Part shown: positions 8,318 to 15,375 of the stretch, piece after piece | Numbering within the stretch: the stretch's first letter is position 1 | Layout of the letters: every line of letters begins with the position of its first letter | From: Deltaproteobacteria bacterium | Lineage (GTDB): Bacteria > Myxococcota_A > Polyangia > Palsa-1104 > JAEUJZ01 | Assembly: GCA_017990795.1 (NCBI GenBank) | Contig: JAGNNG010000003.1 | Coordinates: forward strand, 1-19,887 | DNA: 19,887 bases | Reading direction: 5' to 3' | Position numbers and translations under genes: made by a program | The notes under the pieces: generated by a model | Told to the model about the DNA's origin: nothing | The model's input: the letters and a program-made list of their open reading frames with translations, nothing else | Databases searched by the model: none

Positions 8318-10284
8318 GACGCCCTCCGACGCCGCACCGAGCGCAGGTACACAAAACCCAGGCCCAACACCAGAAGCGGTGCAGCAATGATGGTCGAGTA
8401 AAACCAGACCTTGTCCTGATCCTTGGTGTGCATGATCGGCAGGTCTTGCTCTTGTGCTGTCTCACCGACAAGGGCTTCGTCATTCATCAGCCACTTCACG
8501 GTGTCTTGCACCAGCGCGCCATTGGCCCGGTTTAGCAGGCCCAGGTCGGTGACAGTATCGACCGAAGCCAGTACCGCCAAGCGCAGCTCACGCTGATTCT
8601 TCTTGTCCTTGCTTGCAGCCGCATCGCCCAGGGTCTTTTGTGCCACTGCTGCAACATCAAAGACCTGCTGCTTCTCACCCTGGTCGAACGCGAAGTTGCT
8701 GTTGGTATCGACATAGGTCTTGGGCAGCGTGCGCATCGGGAAGTCCAGCTGAATTCCAGCTGGCGTGGCCCCGCTGCGCTCTAGGTAGCCAGACTTGGGC
8801 AGGATGACGCCGACGCGACCTGCAGCCCGCGATAGCAGCGTCACTGATACGTGCGAGCTAAAGCTGGTGGCAACTACGTTGTTCTTGTCCGCAGCCTTGT
8901 TTGTCCGCACTGCGTAGACTTCATCGTGCGCCAGCAGCTGCGCGTTATACTTTAAGCCCACCGACTGCAGCAGCGGTGCCAGGTCAGTTGTTGCCACTTC
9001 ACTTGTGGGGTCCATCAGCAGGTAGACCCGCCCACCCTCTTGCAGATAGTTTGTCAGCGCGCCGACTTCCTCTTGCAAGAAGTGCTCAGTCGGACCAGCC
9101 ACGATCACTAGGCCCGCATCGCCCGGCACCTTGGTGCCTAGACCTTGCGCCACGCTTAGCGTCCGGACCTCGTAGCCCAGGTTGTTTAGCAGGCCGCGTA
9201 GGAAGCCCACCGGCGCGCGCATGTCGTCTTTCTGCATGTCGGCCATGCTGGCCACATCAAAAGCACGCTCGCCGTGACCGGTCGTAAAGTAGGCAATTCG
9301 TCCGGGGCGCGACAGTGCCAGCAGCTTCTTTTGCACGTCACCATCCAGCGAGGTCAGCGCGTTCTGTGCCCGCTCAATGGTCTGGCCCAGGTTGATGTTC
9401 TCGCGCTGCGTCGATGCTCCCTTTTCATCCAGCTGGCTCATCACCACCAGCCCGTTGTCCGTGGCGGAGAGCTCGCGAGCCTTGGTCGGCTCCATCGCAT
9501 GATCCAGGACTCGCACCGTGAAGCGCGATGACTCTTTGGCCAGCTCTTGGAAGTACGGCTCTACCTGCTCGCGCACTTCGTTGGTGGTGGGGAAAAACAG
9601 CGTGACCTGGATCGACTTGCTTAGGTTTTGAACAATCTTGCGCGTGGCTTCACTGGGCCGCGTCGAGCGGAAGCGCGCGAAGTCCAGCTTGGTGTTGCGC
9701 TCGATGGCGACATAGTTCAGCGCAGCCACCGTAACCAGCACCAGCGACACCGAAATACCGCTGTGCCAGGCGTTCTTGATCCGCTGCGGCTCGATGCTCT
9801 CAGCGCGACCATCGCCATCGGTCATCGAGTACAGCGCCTGCTGAATAAACAGCACCGGCAGCGCCCCCAGCACCACCAGCGCAGGCCACAGCGCCGTCAC
9901 CACCGAGTTTGCGTTCTCCAGCTGTGCCCCTAGCGCATTTTTCAGCGCGGTCGCTATACCTGGCACCTTGCTGGCAAACACCAAGTAGATGGCGATACCT
10001 AGCAGCACCGTCACCGCACCTAGCAGCTGATTGCCCTGGGCCTGCTTGTCTAGTGCATCTTGAGCGCCCTGTCGACGCGCCGCAAAGCCCGCAGCACTGG
10101 CCAGCATCAGCAGCACCGCCACGACATCTAGGCCGCGCTGCATGCCTTCCTTGGTGACCATGCGCTCGGCAACGAAGAGCACAAACAGACCTATAAACAG
10201 TACGATCGTTGGCCACACCGCGAGCTCGATCCGTGCCCGCCCGCGTGTGCCGCCCTGACTTTTTGAGGATGGATTACTTGCCAT
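8314..10284 (-). CDS. GldG-like ABC transporter auxiliary subunit (ABC_transp_aux type)
   Basis: A 656-residue protein with four hydrophobic segments in the N-terminal 190 residues (for example AVWPTIVLFIGLFVLFVAE, LLGAVTVLLGIAIYLVFA and ISVSLVLVTVAALNYVA), a large periplasmic domain, and a C-terminal helix (FYSTIIAAPLLVLGLGFVYLRS) followed by a basic tail, RRRRAS. The periplasmic part has the GldG hallmarks: KSIQVTLFFPTTNEVREQVEPYFQELAKESSRFTVRVLD, RIAYFTTGHGERA, and LVIVAGPTEHFLQEEVGALTNYLQEGGRVYLLMDP. In Bacteroidota, GldA/F/G form an ABC complex needed for gliding; in other phyla the homologous set has no proven role. A GGGAAGG element six bases upstream supports the ATG at 10284, 15 bases after the permease stop. 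Confidence 0.88.
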   Translation of the reverse strand: MASNPSSKSQGGTRGRARIELAVWPTIVLFIGLFVLFVAERMVTKEGMQRGLDVVAVLLMLASAAGFAARRQGAQDALDKQAQGNQLLGAVTVLLGIAIYLVFASKVPGIATALKNALGAQLENANSVVTALWPALVVLGALPVLFIQQALYSMTDGDGRAESIEPQRIKNAWHSGISVSLVLVTVAALNYVAIERNTKLDFARFRSTRPSEATRKIVQNLSKSIQVTLFFPTTNEVREQVEPYFQELAKESSRFTVRVLDHAMEPTKARELSATDNGLVVMSQLDEKGASTQRENINLGQTIERAQNALTSLDGDVQKKLLALSRPGRIAYFTTGHGERAFDVASMADMQKDDMRAPVGFLRGLLNNLGYEVRTLSVAQGLGTKVPGDAGLVIVAGPTEHFLQEEVGALTNYLQEGGRVYLLMDPTSEVATTDLAPLLQSVGLKYNAQLLAHDEVYAVRTNKAADKNNVVATSFSSHVSVTLLSRAAGRVGVILPKSGYLERSGATPAGIQLDFPMRTLPKTYVDTNSNFAFDQGEKQQVFDVAAVAQKTLGDAAASKDKKNQRELRLAVLASVDTVTDLGLLNRANGALVQDTVKWLMNDEALVGETAQEQDLPIMHTKDQDKVWFYSTIIAAPLLVLGLGFVYLRSVRRRRAS

Positions 10285-10299
10285 CTGAGACCTTCCCGC

Positions 10300-11031
10300 C
10301 TAGCTGCTCCACCGACGCGACTCAATGACGCGCGTGGTGGCAAAAAGGAATGCGTAAGTCATCGTCACGTAATAGACGACGTCCTGGGTGTTGATAAGCC
10401 CGCCCATAAACGGCTGGAAGTGCTTGTTCCAGATCGACAGCCAGGTAAATAGCTCACTCAGGGGGCGGTCGGTGATGGAGCCCAGCAGCCAGCAGATGAT
10501 CATGCCGACCAGCATGGCCGCCCCGCTGATGATGGCCACCAGCTGCGACTTGGTAAGCGCCGACGCCAGCATGCCAATCGACAGCGAGGTGCTGCCCAGC
10601 AGCAGCAGGCCCAAGTAGCCAGCCATGATCTGGCCTCGCGTAATCTTGCCGTGGACCAAGATCAGCGCTGGCATGTAGCCCGTCAGCAGCGTCAGAGCGG
10701 CCAAGAAGATCAGCGCCGACAAGAACTTGCCGATGACGATCTGGTAGTCGCGAATCGGCGAGGTAAATAGGAGCGTCAGCGTACCGTTTTGGCGCTCCTC
10801 GGCAATCAGGCGCATCGACAGAAACAAGCTGGCAGCCATGGTGGTGCCAGAGGAGAAGTAAAAGAACTGGCGCAGGATCTCGCTGGACTTGCGCGCGGTG
10901 TCGCTACCCAGCGCAAACGAGTTAAACAGCAAGCCGTCCATCAGCAGCACCACCGCAGCCACAACCCAGCCCAGCGGTGAGCGTAGATAGGCGGACAGCT
11001 CGCGACGAATGATCAGAGCGATCGGTTTCAC
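10300..11031 (-). CDS. ABC-2 type permease (GldF-like)
   Basis: A roughly 243-residue integral membrane protein with about six hydrophobic segments, for example GWVVAAVVLLMDGLLFNSFAL, FLSALIFLAALTLLTGYMPALIL, LLLLGSTSLSIGMLASAL, LVAIISGAAMLVGMIICWLLG and a last one near YYVTMTYAFLFA. The cytoplasmic motif RLIAEERQNGTLTLLFTSPI is the hallmark of ABC-2 permeases of the GldF/NatB group. I chose GTG at 11031 rather than the GTG at 11037, because the GGGAGG ribosome binding site at about 11039-11044 is only one base from the latter but seven from the former. The site overlaps the end of the ATPase gene, so the two are translationally linked. It forms the membrane pore partner of the ATPase encoded just upstream and the GldG-like subunit downstream. 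Confidence 0.88.
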   Translation of the reverse strand: MKPIALIIRRELSAYLRSPLGWVVAAVVLLMDGLLFNSFALGSDTARKSSEILRQFFYFSSGTTMAASLFLSMRLIAEERQNGTLTLLFTSPIRDYQIVIGKFLSALIFLAALTLLTGYMPALILVHGKITRGQIMAGYLGLLLLGSTSLSIGMLASALTKSQLVAIISGAAMLVGMIICWLLGSITDRPLSELFTWLSIWNKHFQPFMGGLINTQDVVYYVTMTYAFLFATTRVIESRRWSS

Positions 11032-11046
11032 GTGCACTCCTCCCGA

Positions 11047-12021
11047 TTAAGCGGCACGGCTTTTGGAGCCGCCCTGGCTTGGGTTTACCAGTCGCTGGAA
11101 GATGGACTCCAGCTCTAGCGCTTTCTTTTGCAGGCCAATTAGACCCAGGCCCGCATCGATCACAGCCTTGGCCACTTCGGCACGCCTGTCATCGGTAGCT
11201 TCCACTTCTAAGTGAACGCGTCCGCCTTCCGCACTGACCACGCGAGAAGCCAGCACCCCAGCGACCTTGCCAATCGCTGCGCGCGCTCGCTCAGAAGTGG
11301 CGGCTTCTGCCCCAGCAGCGGCAAGCTCTAGCTCGATAACTGCGGCCCCGCCCCCAGCACCTTGTGAGATCGACTCTTCGGTACCATCTGCGGCCAGGCG
11401 ACCTTCGTGAATCACCAGCAGGCGATCACAGGTCTGGCTGATCTCCGACAGGATGTGACTGGACAAGAGCACCGTGTGCTCACCACCCAGACGCTTGATT
11501 AGCTCGCGCATCTCGACGATCTGCACTGGGTCTAGGCCGCCAGTCGGCTCGTCTAGGATCAGCAGCGATGGCTTGTGAACCACCGCTTGCGCCAGGCCCA
11601 CACGCTGCTGATAGCCATGCGACAAGGTCTCGATCAGCTGCCCTTGCACCGACTGCAGGTTGCAGACCGATAGCGCCTCGCTGACCCGCCGCTTTACATC
11701 CTTGGCGGGCACACCTTTTAGCTCGGCGACAAAGCGCAGGTAATCGTACGCGGTCATTTCGCCGTATAGCGGCGGCTTGTCCGGCAAGAACCCTAGGCGC
11801 TTGCGAATCTCAAAGGAGCTGTGTGCGGTGTCTAGGCCATCCACACGCACCCGCCCCGAGGATGGAAGGATGAGGCAAGCCAAGATGCGCAGCGTTGTAC
11901 TCTTGCCGGCACCGTTGAGGCCCAAAAAGCCCACGATCTCTCCCTTTTCGATCTGAAAAGTGAGGTCGCTGATGGCTCGCTTGCCCCCGTAGTACTTGGT
12001 CAGGTTTTCTACTTCGATCAT
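11047..12021 (-). CDS. ABC transporter ATP-binding protein (GldA-like)
   Basis: A 324-residue nucleotide-binding subunit. Walker A is GLNGAGKST (34-42), the Q-loop region follows at LGFLPDKPPLYGEMT, the signature is LSHGYQQRVGLAQA (133-146; LSHGY replaces LSGGQ, as is usual in the GldA/ABC-2 exporter group), Walker B is LLILDEPTGGLD (153-164), and the switch histidine is in LLSSHILSE. Beyond about residue 215 is an extra C-terminal domain of roughly 100 residues (regulatory region common in ABC-2 ATPases). The GGAGAG upstream of the ATG at 12021 has good spacing. It is the first gene of the operon with permease, GldG-like, DUF4340 and RNB genes; the 347-base region upstream should carry the operon promoter. 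Confidence 0.92.
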   Translation of the reverse strand: MIEVENLTKYYGGKRAISDLTFQIEKGEIVGFLGLNGAGKSTTLRILACLILPSSGRVRVDGLDTAHSSFEIRKRLGFLPDKPPLYGEMTAYDYLRFVAELKGVPAKDVKRRVSEALSVCNLQSVQGQLIETLSHGYQQRVGLAQAVVHKPSLLILDEPTGGLDPVQIVEMRELIKRLGGEHTVLLSSHILSEISQTCDRLLVIHEGRLAADGTEESISQGAGGGAAVIELELAAAGAEAATSERARAAIGKVAGVLASRVVSAEGGRVHLEVEATDDRRAEVAKAVIDAGLGLIGLQKKALELESIFQRLVNPSQGGSKSRAA

Positions 12022-12076
12022 CGAGCGTCTCTCCGCGCTGTCCGTATCGTCGCTGGGTTAAAATTTCGGCTGCGTT

Positions 12077-12138
12077 CTTTGTGCGATCGACTGGCTCTAC
12101 AGGTTCACGACCGATCGGGCTGCTATCGACGCACAAAG
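12077..12138. repeat. Nine-base inverted repeat with 44-base loop
   Basis: CTTTGTGCG (12077-12085) and CGCACAAAG (12130-12138) are exact reverse complements; the matching continues loosely inward (ATCGA against TCGA). The pair lies next to the 16-bp palindrome, upstream of the ABC operon. It could be two half-sites of a regulator or a weak leader hairpin if transcription of the leftward operon starts to its right. Confidence 0.4.
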
Positions 12139-12144
12139 TGGTTG

Positions 12145-12160
12145 ATGTTGCCTGCAACAT
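12145..12160. promoter_or_regulatory. 16-bp palindrome, candidate operator
   Basis: ATGTTGC-CT-GCAACAT: seven-base arms are perfectly complementary around a 2-base centre. It lies 124 bases upstream of the ABC ATPase start and 209 bases upstream of the rightward gene. The two-fold symmetry and short centre are typical of a dimeric repressor site. No regulator gene lies in the window. Confidence 0.45.
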
Positions 12161-12368
12161 ACGCAGCCCATCTGCTCTTTTCAAGCCCCGGCCAAGCTGC
12201 AGGTGGAAGTCGCCAGCTTTGACCTGAGGAGCAAAGCAAGTGCTGAAAATATTTTAAGAATTTTTTGCCGTCGCACAGTGCCACTATTTTACTAGTCATC
12301 AGCTTGCGGGCAAAAAACCAGCTGGCATCCCTTTGTAGCGCCACTTTTGCAGCGCAAAGGAGTTCCAG

Positions 12369-13325
12369 ATGACCCAGCGCCCAAGCTCAAGCCACAACAA
12401 ACCCGCCCACGCCAAGGCTGCCACTGGTAGCCCAGCTGCCGTCAAGGCCCTACCGCCAAAGCCTGCGGCTGCGGCACTAGATGCCTTACCAGCCAAAGGC
12501 AAGCCCGAGGGCAACAGCCCTACTCTGGATCAGGGCTTGACCAGCTTCAAAGAGCTACTGCCACGCCTTATGGCATTGCCATCTGAAACACTAAAGCGCC
12601 CTCGCGCCGACATTCGCACCACCGCCACCTTTGTGCTGGGTCTAAGCAAGCGAATTGCCGACTCACCGCTGGGAGCACGCTTTGCCAGCTTGCCCAAGTC
12701 TGAGTTCGATGTGGCAGTCCTGCAGGATCTGCCAAAGGCGGCCCATGCCGTGCTGTATACGCAGCTGCAGCAAGACATGCTGGACGCGCAGCAGACCACT
12801 GCGAAGGTGCCGCCGGAGGTTGCAACCCCTGCCACCGCCCACCGCAAGAAGATGCTGGATGTCTGCAAGTACAACCTAAGCAAAGACCCCGAGGTCGCGC
12901 GCGAGCTACGCAGCATCCGCCAAGGCCACGGCTATCTAGATCTTGCGCAGGACCTAACGCGCCTAGCCGCGCTGTATGAAAACCACCGCACCACCTTGGC
13001 GCTTGACCATGGCCACTATGTAGAAGGCGATGACAAGCTGGCACTGCGCTTCGCCGCAGACATCCGAGCCGCCCTTGGCGGGCTGCCGGGCAACACCGCG
13101 GTCCAGATCCGCAGCCACGCGCTACGCGCCATCGTCCTTTTGCAGCGCCTATACGAAGACGTAGCCGCCACCGGTCGCTGGCTGCTTCGCAATGAGGGTG
13201 GAGACGAGCTGTTTCCGTCTCTGTATCGCACTAGCTATCCAACCACACGCCGCCGCAAGACTCCTGCTGCTCCGATACCTCCAAAGCCCGCGCAGCCTGG
13301 CAACCAACCTCCTGCCCATACGTAG
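12369..13325 (+). CDS. Unrecognised 318-residue, mostly helical protein
   Basis: I do not recognise a family. The start is well supported by AAAGGAG six bases upstream of the ATG. There is no signal peptide or membrane helix, so it is probably cytoplasmic. Residues 1-55 are a disordered Ala/Pro/Lys/Ser-rich arm, residues about 55-290 look like a helical bundle with a regular amphipathic pattern, and the last 30 residues are Pro/Arg/Lys-rich and disordered. Notable stretches are KSEFDVAVLQDLPKAAHAVLYT, RKKMLDVCKYNL and ELRSIRQGHGYLDLAQDLTRLAALYE. No catalytic motif is visible. It stands alone on the plus strand, with a 42-bp repeat array beginning about 50 bases after its stop. Codon use looks like that of the neighbours, so there is no sign of recent foreign origin. 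Confidence 0.7.
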   Translation: MTQRPSSSHNKPAHAKAATGSPAAVKALPPKPAAAALDALPAKGKPEGNSPTLDQGLTSFKELLPRLMALPSETLKRPRADIRTTATFVLGLSKRIADSPLGARFASLPKSEFDVAVLQDLPKAAHAVLYTQLQQDMLDAQQTTAKVPPEVATPATAHRKKMLDVCKYNLSKDPEVARELRSIRQGHGYLDLAQDLTRLAALYENHRTTLALDHGHYVEGDDKLALRFAADIRAALGGLPGNTAVQIRSHALRAIVLLQRLYEDVAATGRWLLRNEGGDELFPSLYRTSYPTTRRRKTPAAPIPPKPAQPGNQPPAHT

Positions 13326-13717
13326 AAAAGCGCCTTAGCTAAGCTAAGCAACTCAAACCAAGCCCACACCCCTCTGCTCTTTTAGTCTTTAGGCTTCCGG
13401 GAACCCTTCGCACACCCACTTTTCTAGTTCCCGACCTTCCCGGAACCACCTTCACATCCACTTTTCTAGTTCCCGACCTTTTTTCGGATGCTTTTGCATC
13501 CACTTTTCTAGTTCCCGACCTTCCCGGAACCACCTTCACATCTACTTTTCTAGTTCCCGACCTTTTTTTGGATGCTTTTGCATCCACTTTTCTAGTTCCC
13601 GACCTTTTTCCGGATGCTTCTGCATCCACTTTTCTAGTTCCCGACCTTCCTGGAACCTCGTTCGCAAGTGCTGCCGGTCCAGCTGCGCTGCCGCCTATGG
13701 TGCTTGGGGCTGTGCTG
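13326..13717. other. Intergenic region between convergent genes, mostly tandem repeat
   Basis: This 392-base gap lies between the 318-residue gene (plus) and queG (minus), which converge on it. Nearly two thirds of it is the 42-bp repeat array. I see no classical terminator with a stem and T-run for either gene. Confidence 0.7.
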
Positions 13718-13737
13718 CTAGCTCGCGCACTCACCAA
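13339..13737 (-). CDS. Possible repeat-encoded basic protein (doubtful)
   Basis: A 132-residue frame runs through the whole 42-bp repeat array. It would begin at TTG 13737 (or GTG 13734), overlapping the last 20 bases of queG in another frame. The product would have six 14-residue units of RSGTRKVDAKASEK or RSGTRKVDVKVVPG type, strongly basic, with no membrane segment. In favour: no stop interrupts the frame in any copy, and differences between units include conservative exchanges. Against: no ATG, no Shine-Dalgarno, and a 42-base period keeps any frame open once it is open in a single unit; the plus strand also has an open frame across part of the array. I list it as a possibility only. Confidence 0.2.
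   Translation of the reverse strand: MVSARASSTAPSTIGGSAAGPAALANEVPGRSGTRKVDAEASGKRSGTRKVDAKASKKRSGTRKVDVKVVPGRSGTRKVDAKASEKRSGTRKVDVKVVPGRSGTRKVGVRRVPGSLKTKRAEGCGLGLSCLA
13417..13668. repeat. Tandem array of six 42-bp units
   Basis: The core CACTTTTCTAGTTCCCGACC followed by TT begins at 13417, 13459, 13501, 13543, 13585 and 13627, exactly 42 bases apart every time. The 20 bases after each core come in two versions: type A (CCCGGAACCACCTTCACATC) after copies 1 and 3, and a diverged A after copy 6; type B (TTTTCGGATGCTTTTGCATC and variants) after copies 2, 4 and 5. Type B contains a perfect hairpin GGATGC-TTTT-GCATCC (13486-13501, 13570-13585, and with one loop change 13612-13627). A degenerate seventh copy precedes the array from about 13375. 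The period is 14 codons, and one minus-strand frame stays open through all copies. Confidence 0.92.
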
Positions 13738-14992
13738 AGCCCACCAGCGCCTGCGCTGCCGCTATTTCCACCAAGACATCGGCATCTGTCTCTGTGTTTG
13801 CTGCTTCTGCCAAGAAGGCTTGGGCGGGTGCATGCGCCACTGGATCTCGCAGGGCGACTTGGCCGATGGCCCAGGCCAAGTGACAGCGGACCAGCGGTAG
13901 CTCGCGGTGGTAAGACGCACACAGCGCAGGTAGTTCGCGGCTGGTGGCACTGTTGCCAAGTGCAACGGCGACATTGCGTAAGAGCTGCGCGCGGTCTAAA
14001 CGCCGCATCGCAGTACGCTTGACGAAGCGACGGAACTGCGCCGCCCCAAGCTGCAGCAGCCACAGTAGATCCGGCAGCGCGTGGTTGGTATGCGGCAAAA
14101 ACTCGGGGTCGCCGGGGCGCTGGGTGGCGTTGTATGGACAGACCTGCTGGCACAGATCACAGCCGACAATCCAGGTGCCAATCAAGGAGCGTAGGGCCGG
14201 GGGAATGATCCCCGGGTATTCGATCGTCAGGTACGAGATACAACGCCGCGCATCCAGTTGGTAGTCATCGATCAGCGCGCCGGTAGGACAGACATCCAGG
14301 CACAAGCGACAGCTGCCACAGCGCGGCTGGACGGGCTCACCAGCCGGCAGCTCGATAGGCAGCAGCAGTTCACCCAGCACGGTGTAGCTGCCAACACCCG
14401 GCGTAATCAGCAGCGTATTTTTGCCCTGAAAGCCCAAGCCAGAGCTTGCAGCCAGCGCTCGCTCCAGCACCGCAGCAGAGTCCACGCACACGCGATAAGG
14501 CAGCGAGAGGTCAAACGCAGCACGAACCTTTTCGGCCAGCTGACCCAGACGCCGCTTGAGGATCAAGTGGTAGTCCTCGGCCCTGGCGTAGCGCGCAATC
14601 TGACCGCGCAGACCCTCATCTACCACCGGGTCTGGGTGATAGTAAGAGACAGCCACCACGCACACGCTGCGCGCCTCTGCTAGTAACAAGCGCGGGTCTT
14701 TGCGCTGCTCACAGTCGCGGTGCAGATAAGTCATCTCCCCGGCATAGTCAGCGGCTAGCCAGGCTTGATAGTGCGTGTGCTGGGCAACGGCGCTCGCGGG
14801 CACCACGGCCAAGTGCGAAAGACCCAGCGCAGCCGCCTCTGTGCGCAAAAAAGCTGCGACCTGAGCTCTATCAAGTGCCGGGGCCTGCGCCACGACTGCG
14901 TTATCCGATCCCAATAGTGACGAAGACTGCGGCTGCGGTTGCAACACCGGCAACGACTGACCGTGTAGCCGCGGGTCATACGAGTGGGACAT
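13718..14992 (-). CDS. queG: Epoxyqueuosine reductase QueG
   Basis: A 424-residue iron-sulfur and cobalamin enzyme that performs the last step of queuosine synthesis in tRNA, reducing epoxyqueuosine to queuosine. Family signatures are the DUF1730-type N-terminal domain with SGLGFQGKNTLLITPGVGSYTVLGELLL, and two [4Fe-4S] motifs: CGSCRLCLDVCPTGAL (about residue 224 on), supported by the extra cysteine in DARRCISYLTIEY, and CDLCQQVCPYN (about 277). After residue 300 is a HEAT-like helical tail (LLRNVAVALGNSATSRELPALC...VRCHLAWAIGQVAL), as in full-length QueG. The frame could begin at TTG 14998; I prefer ATG 14992. The N-terminus carries about 45 more residues than usual, so the real start may be further in. 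No strong ribosome binding site is seen. Confidence 0.93.
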   Translation of the reverse strand: MSHSYDPRLHGQSLPVLQPQPQSSSLLGSDNAVVAQAPALDRAQVAAFLRTEAAALGLSHLAVVPASAVAQHTHYQAWLAADYAGEMTYLHRDCEQRKDPRLLLAEARSVCVVAVSYYHPDPVVDEGLRGQIARYARAEDYHLILKRRLGQLAEKVRAAFDLSLPYRVCVDSAAVLERALAASSGLGFQGKNTLLITPGVGSYTVLGELLLPIELPAGEPVQPRCGSCRLCLDVCPTGALIDDYQLDARRCISYLTIEYPGIIPPALRSLIGTWIVGCDLCQQVCPYNATQRPGDPEFLPHTNHALPDLLWLLQLGAAQFRRFVKRTAMRRLDRAQLLRNVAVALGNSATSRELPALCASYHRELPLVRCHLAWAIGQVALRDPVAHAPAQAFLAEAANTETDADVLVEIAAAQALVGFGECAS

Positions 14993-15076
14993 TGGCAAGT
15001 AGGCAGCTCGGTCTTAAGTGGTGTGGGGAAAAGCAAGTTGTCGATGCATGACGATGCAGTTAGCTCATAGGCCAAG

Positions 15077-15090
15077 CTGCCAAGTGGCAG
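15077..15090. promoter_or_regulatory. 14-bp inverted repeat, candidate operator
   Basis: CTGCCA-AG-TGGCAG has six-base perfect arms around a 2-base centre. It lies 85 bases upstream of the queG start and about 290 bases upstream of the first precursor gene, so it could serve either one. No regulator is assigned. Confidence 0.35.
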
Positions 15091-15120
15091 GAAACTTTAC
15101 GCATGCAAGATGGGCTACAC

Positions 15121-15132
15121 AGAAAATTTTCT
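15121..15132. promoter_or_regulatory. 12-bp AT-rich palindrome
   Basis: AGAAAATTTTCT is a perfect palindrome followed by a short T-run. It may be a regulator site or bent DNA upstream of the precursor promoter. Short AT palindromes also arise by chance. Confidence 0.25.
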
Positions 15133-15246
15133 TTTAGAAGGAAGTCCATCCACAATACGTCTGAAAAATAACTGCGATAAAGAGCTGGCACGGTGCTGGC
15201 CCTGCAATGCGCGGTCCCCATAGGTTCCAAGCAAGACCACCCGGTG

Positions 15247-15275
15247 TTGTCACTGAGAATCCAGGCACGTAAAAC
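15247..15275 (+). promoter_or_regulatory. Sigma-70-like promoter candidate for the first precursor gene
   Basis: TTGTCA (15247-15252) and TAAAAC (15270-15275) are separated by 17 bases. The -35 matches consensus at five of six positions and the -10 at four of six. Transcription would start near 15282 and give a leader of about 95 bases. Buf operons in Caulobacter use an ECF sigma factor; I see no matching ECF motif here. Confidence 0.4.
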
Positions 15276-15375
15276 CGCGCGCCACAATGATTGACGACAA
15301 CAGCACGTCGCGAATCGAGCACCGCAAAGATTCTTGCAATCGGGACTTTAAAGCCCACACAACGGAGACAGTAAT

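Larger units (their letters stand above)
12022..12368. other. Divergent intergenic control region
   Basis: A 347-base region between the ABC operon (leftward) and the unrecognised 318-residue gene (rightward). It contains no convincing ORF. It holds a 16-bp palindrome at 12145-12160, a pair of 9-base inverted arms at 12077-12085 and 12130-12138, an AT-rich tract at about 12246-12268, and a strong Shine-Dalgarno (AAAGGAG, 12356-12362) six bases before the ATG at 12369. A weak rightward promoter candidate is TTGCCG (12265-12270) with TTTTAC (12287-12292), 16 bases apart. I could not identify a good sigma-70 promoter for the leftward operon. Confidence 0.6.
14993..15375. other. Divergent intergenic region between queG and the first precursor gene
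   Basis: This 383-base region has no convincing gene. It contains the inverted repeat CTGCCA-AG-TGGCAG (15077-15090), the 12-bp palindrome AGAAAATTTTCT (15121-15132), a direct repeat of GATGCA near 15043-15058, and a sigma-70-like promoter for the precursor gene at 15247-15275. It is more AT-rich around 15120-15180 than its surroundings. Confidence 0.6.

Noticed and set aside
13375..13668. CRISPR array
   Set aside because: The 42-bp units adjoin each other and both halves are repeated (types A and B recur), so there are no unique spacers, and no cas gene is nearby.
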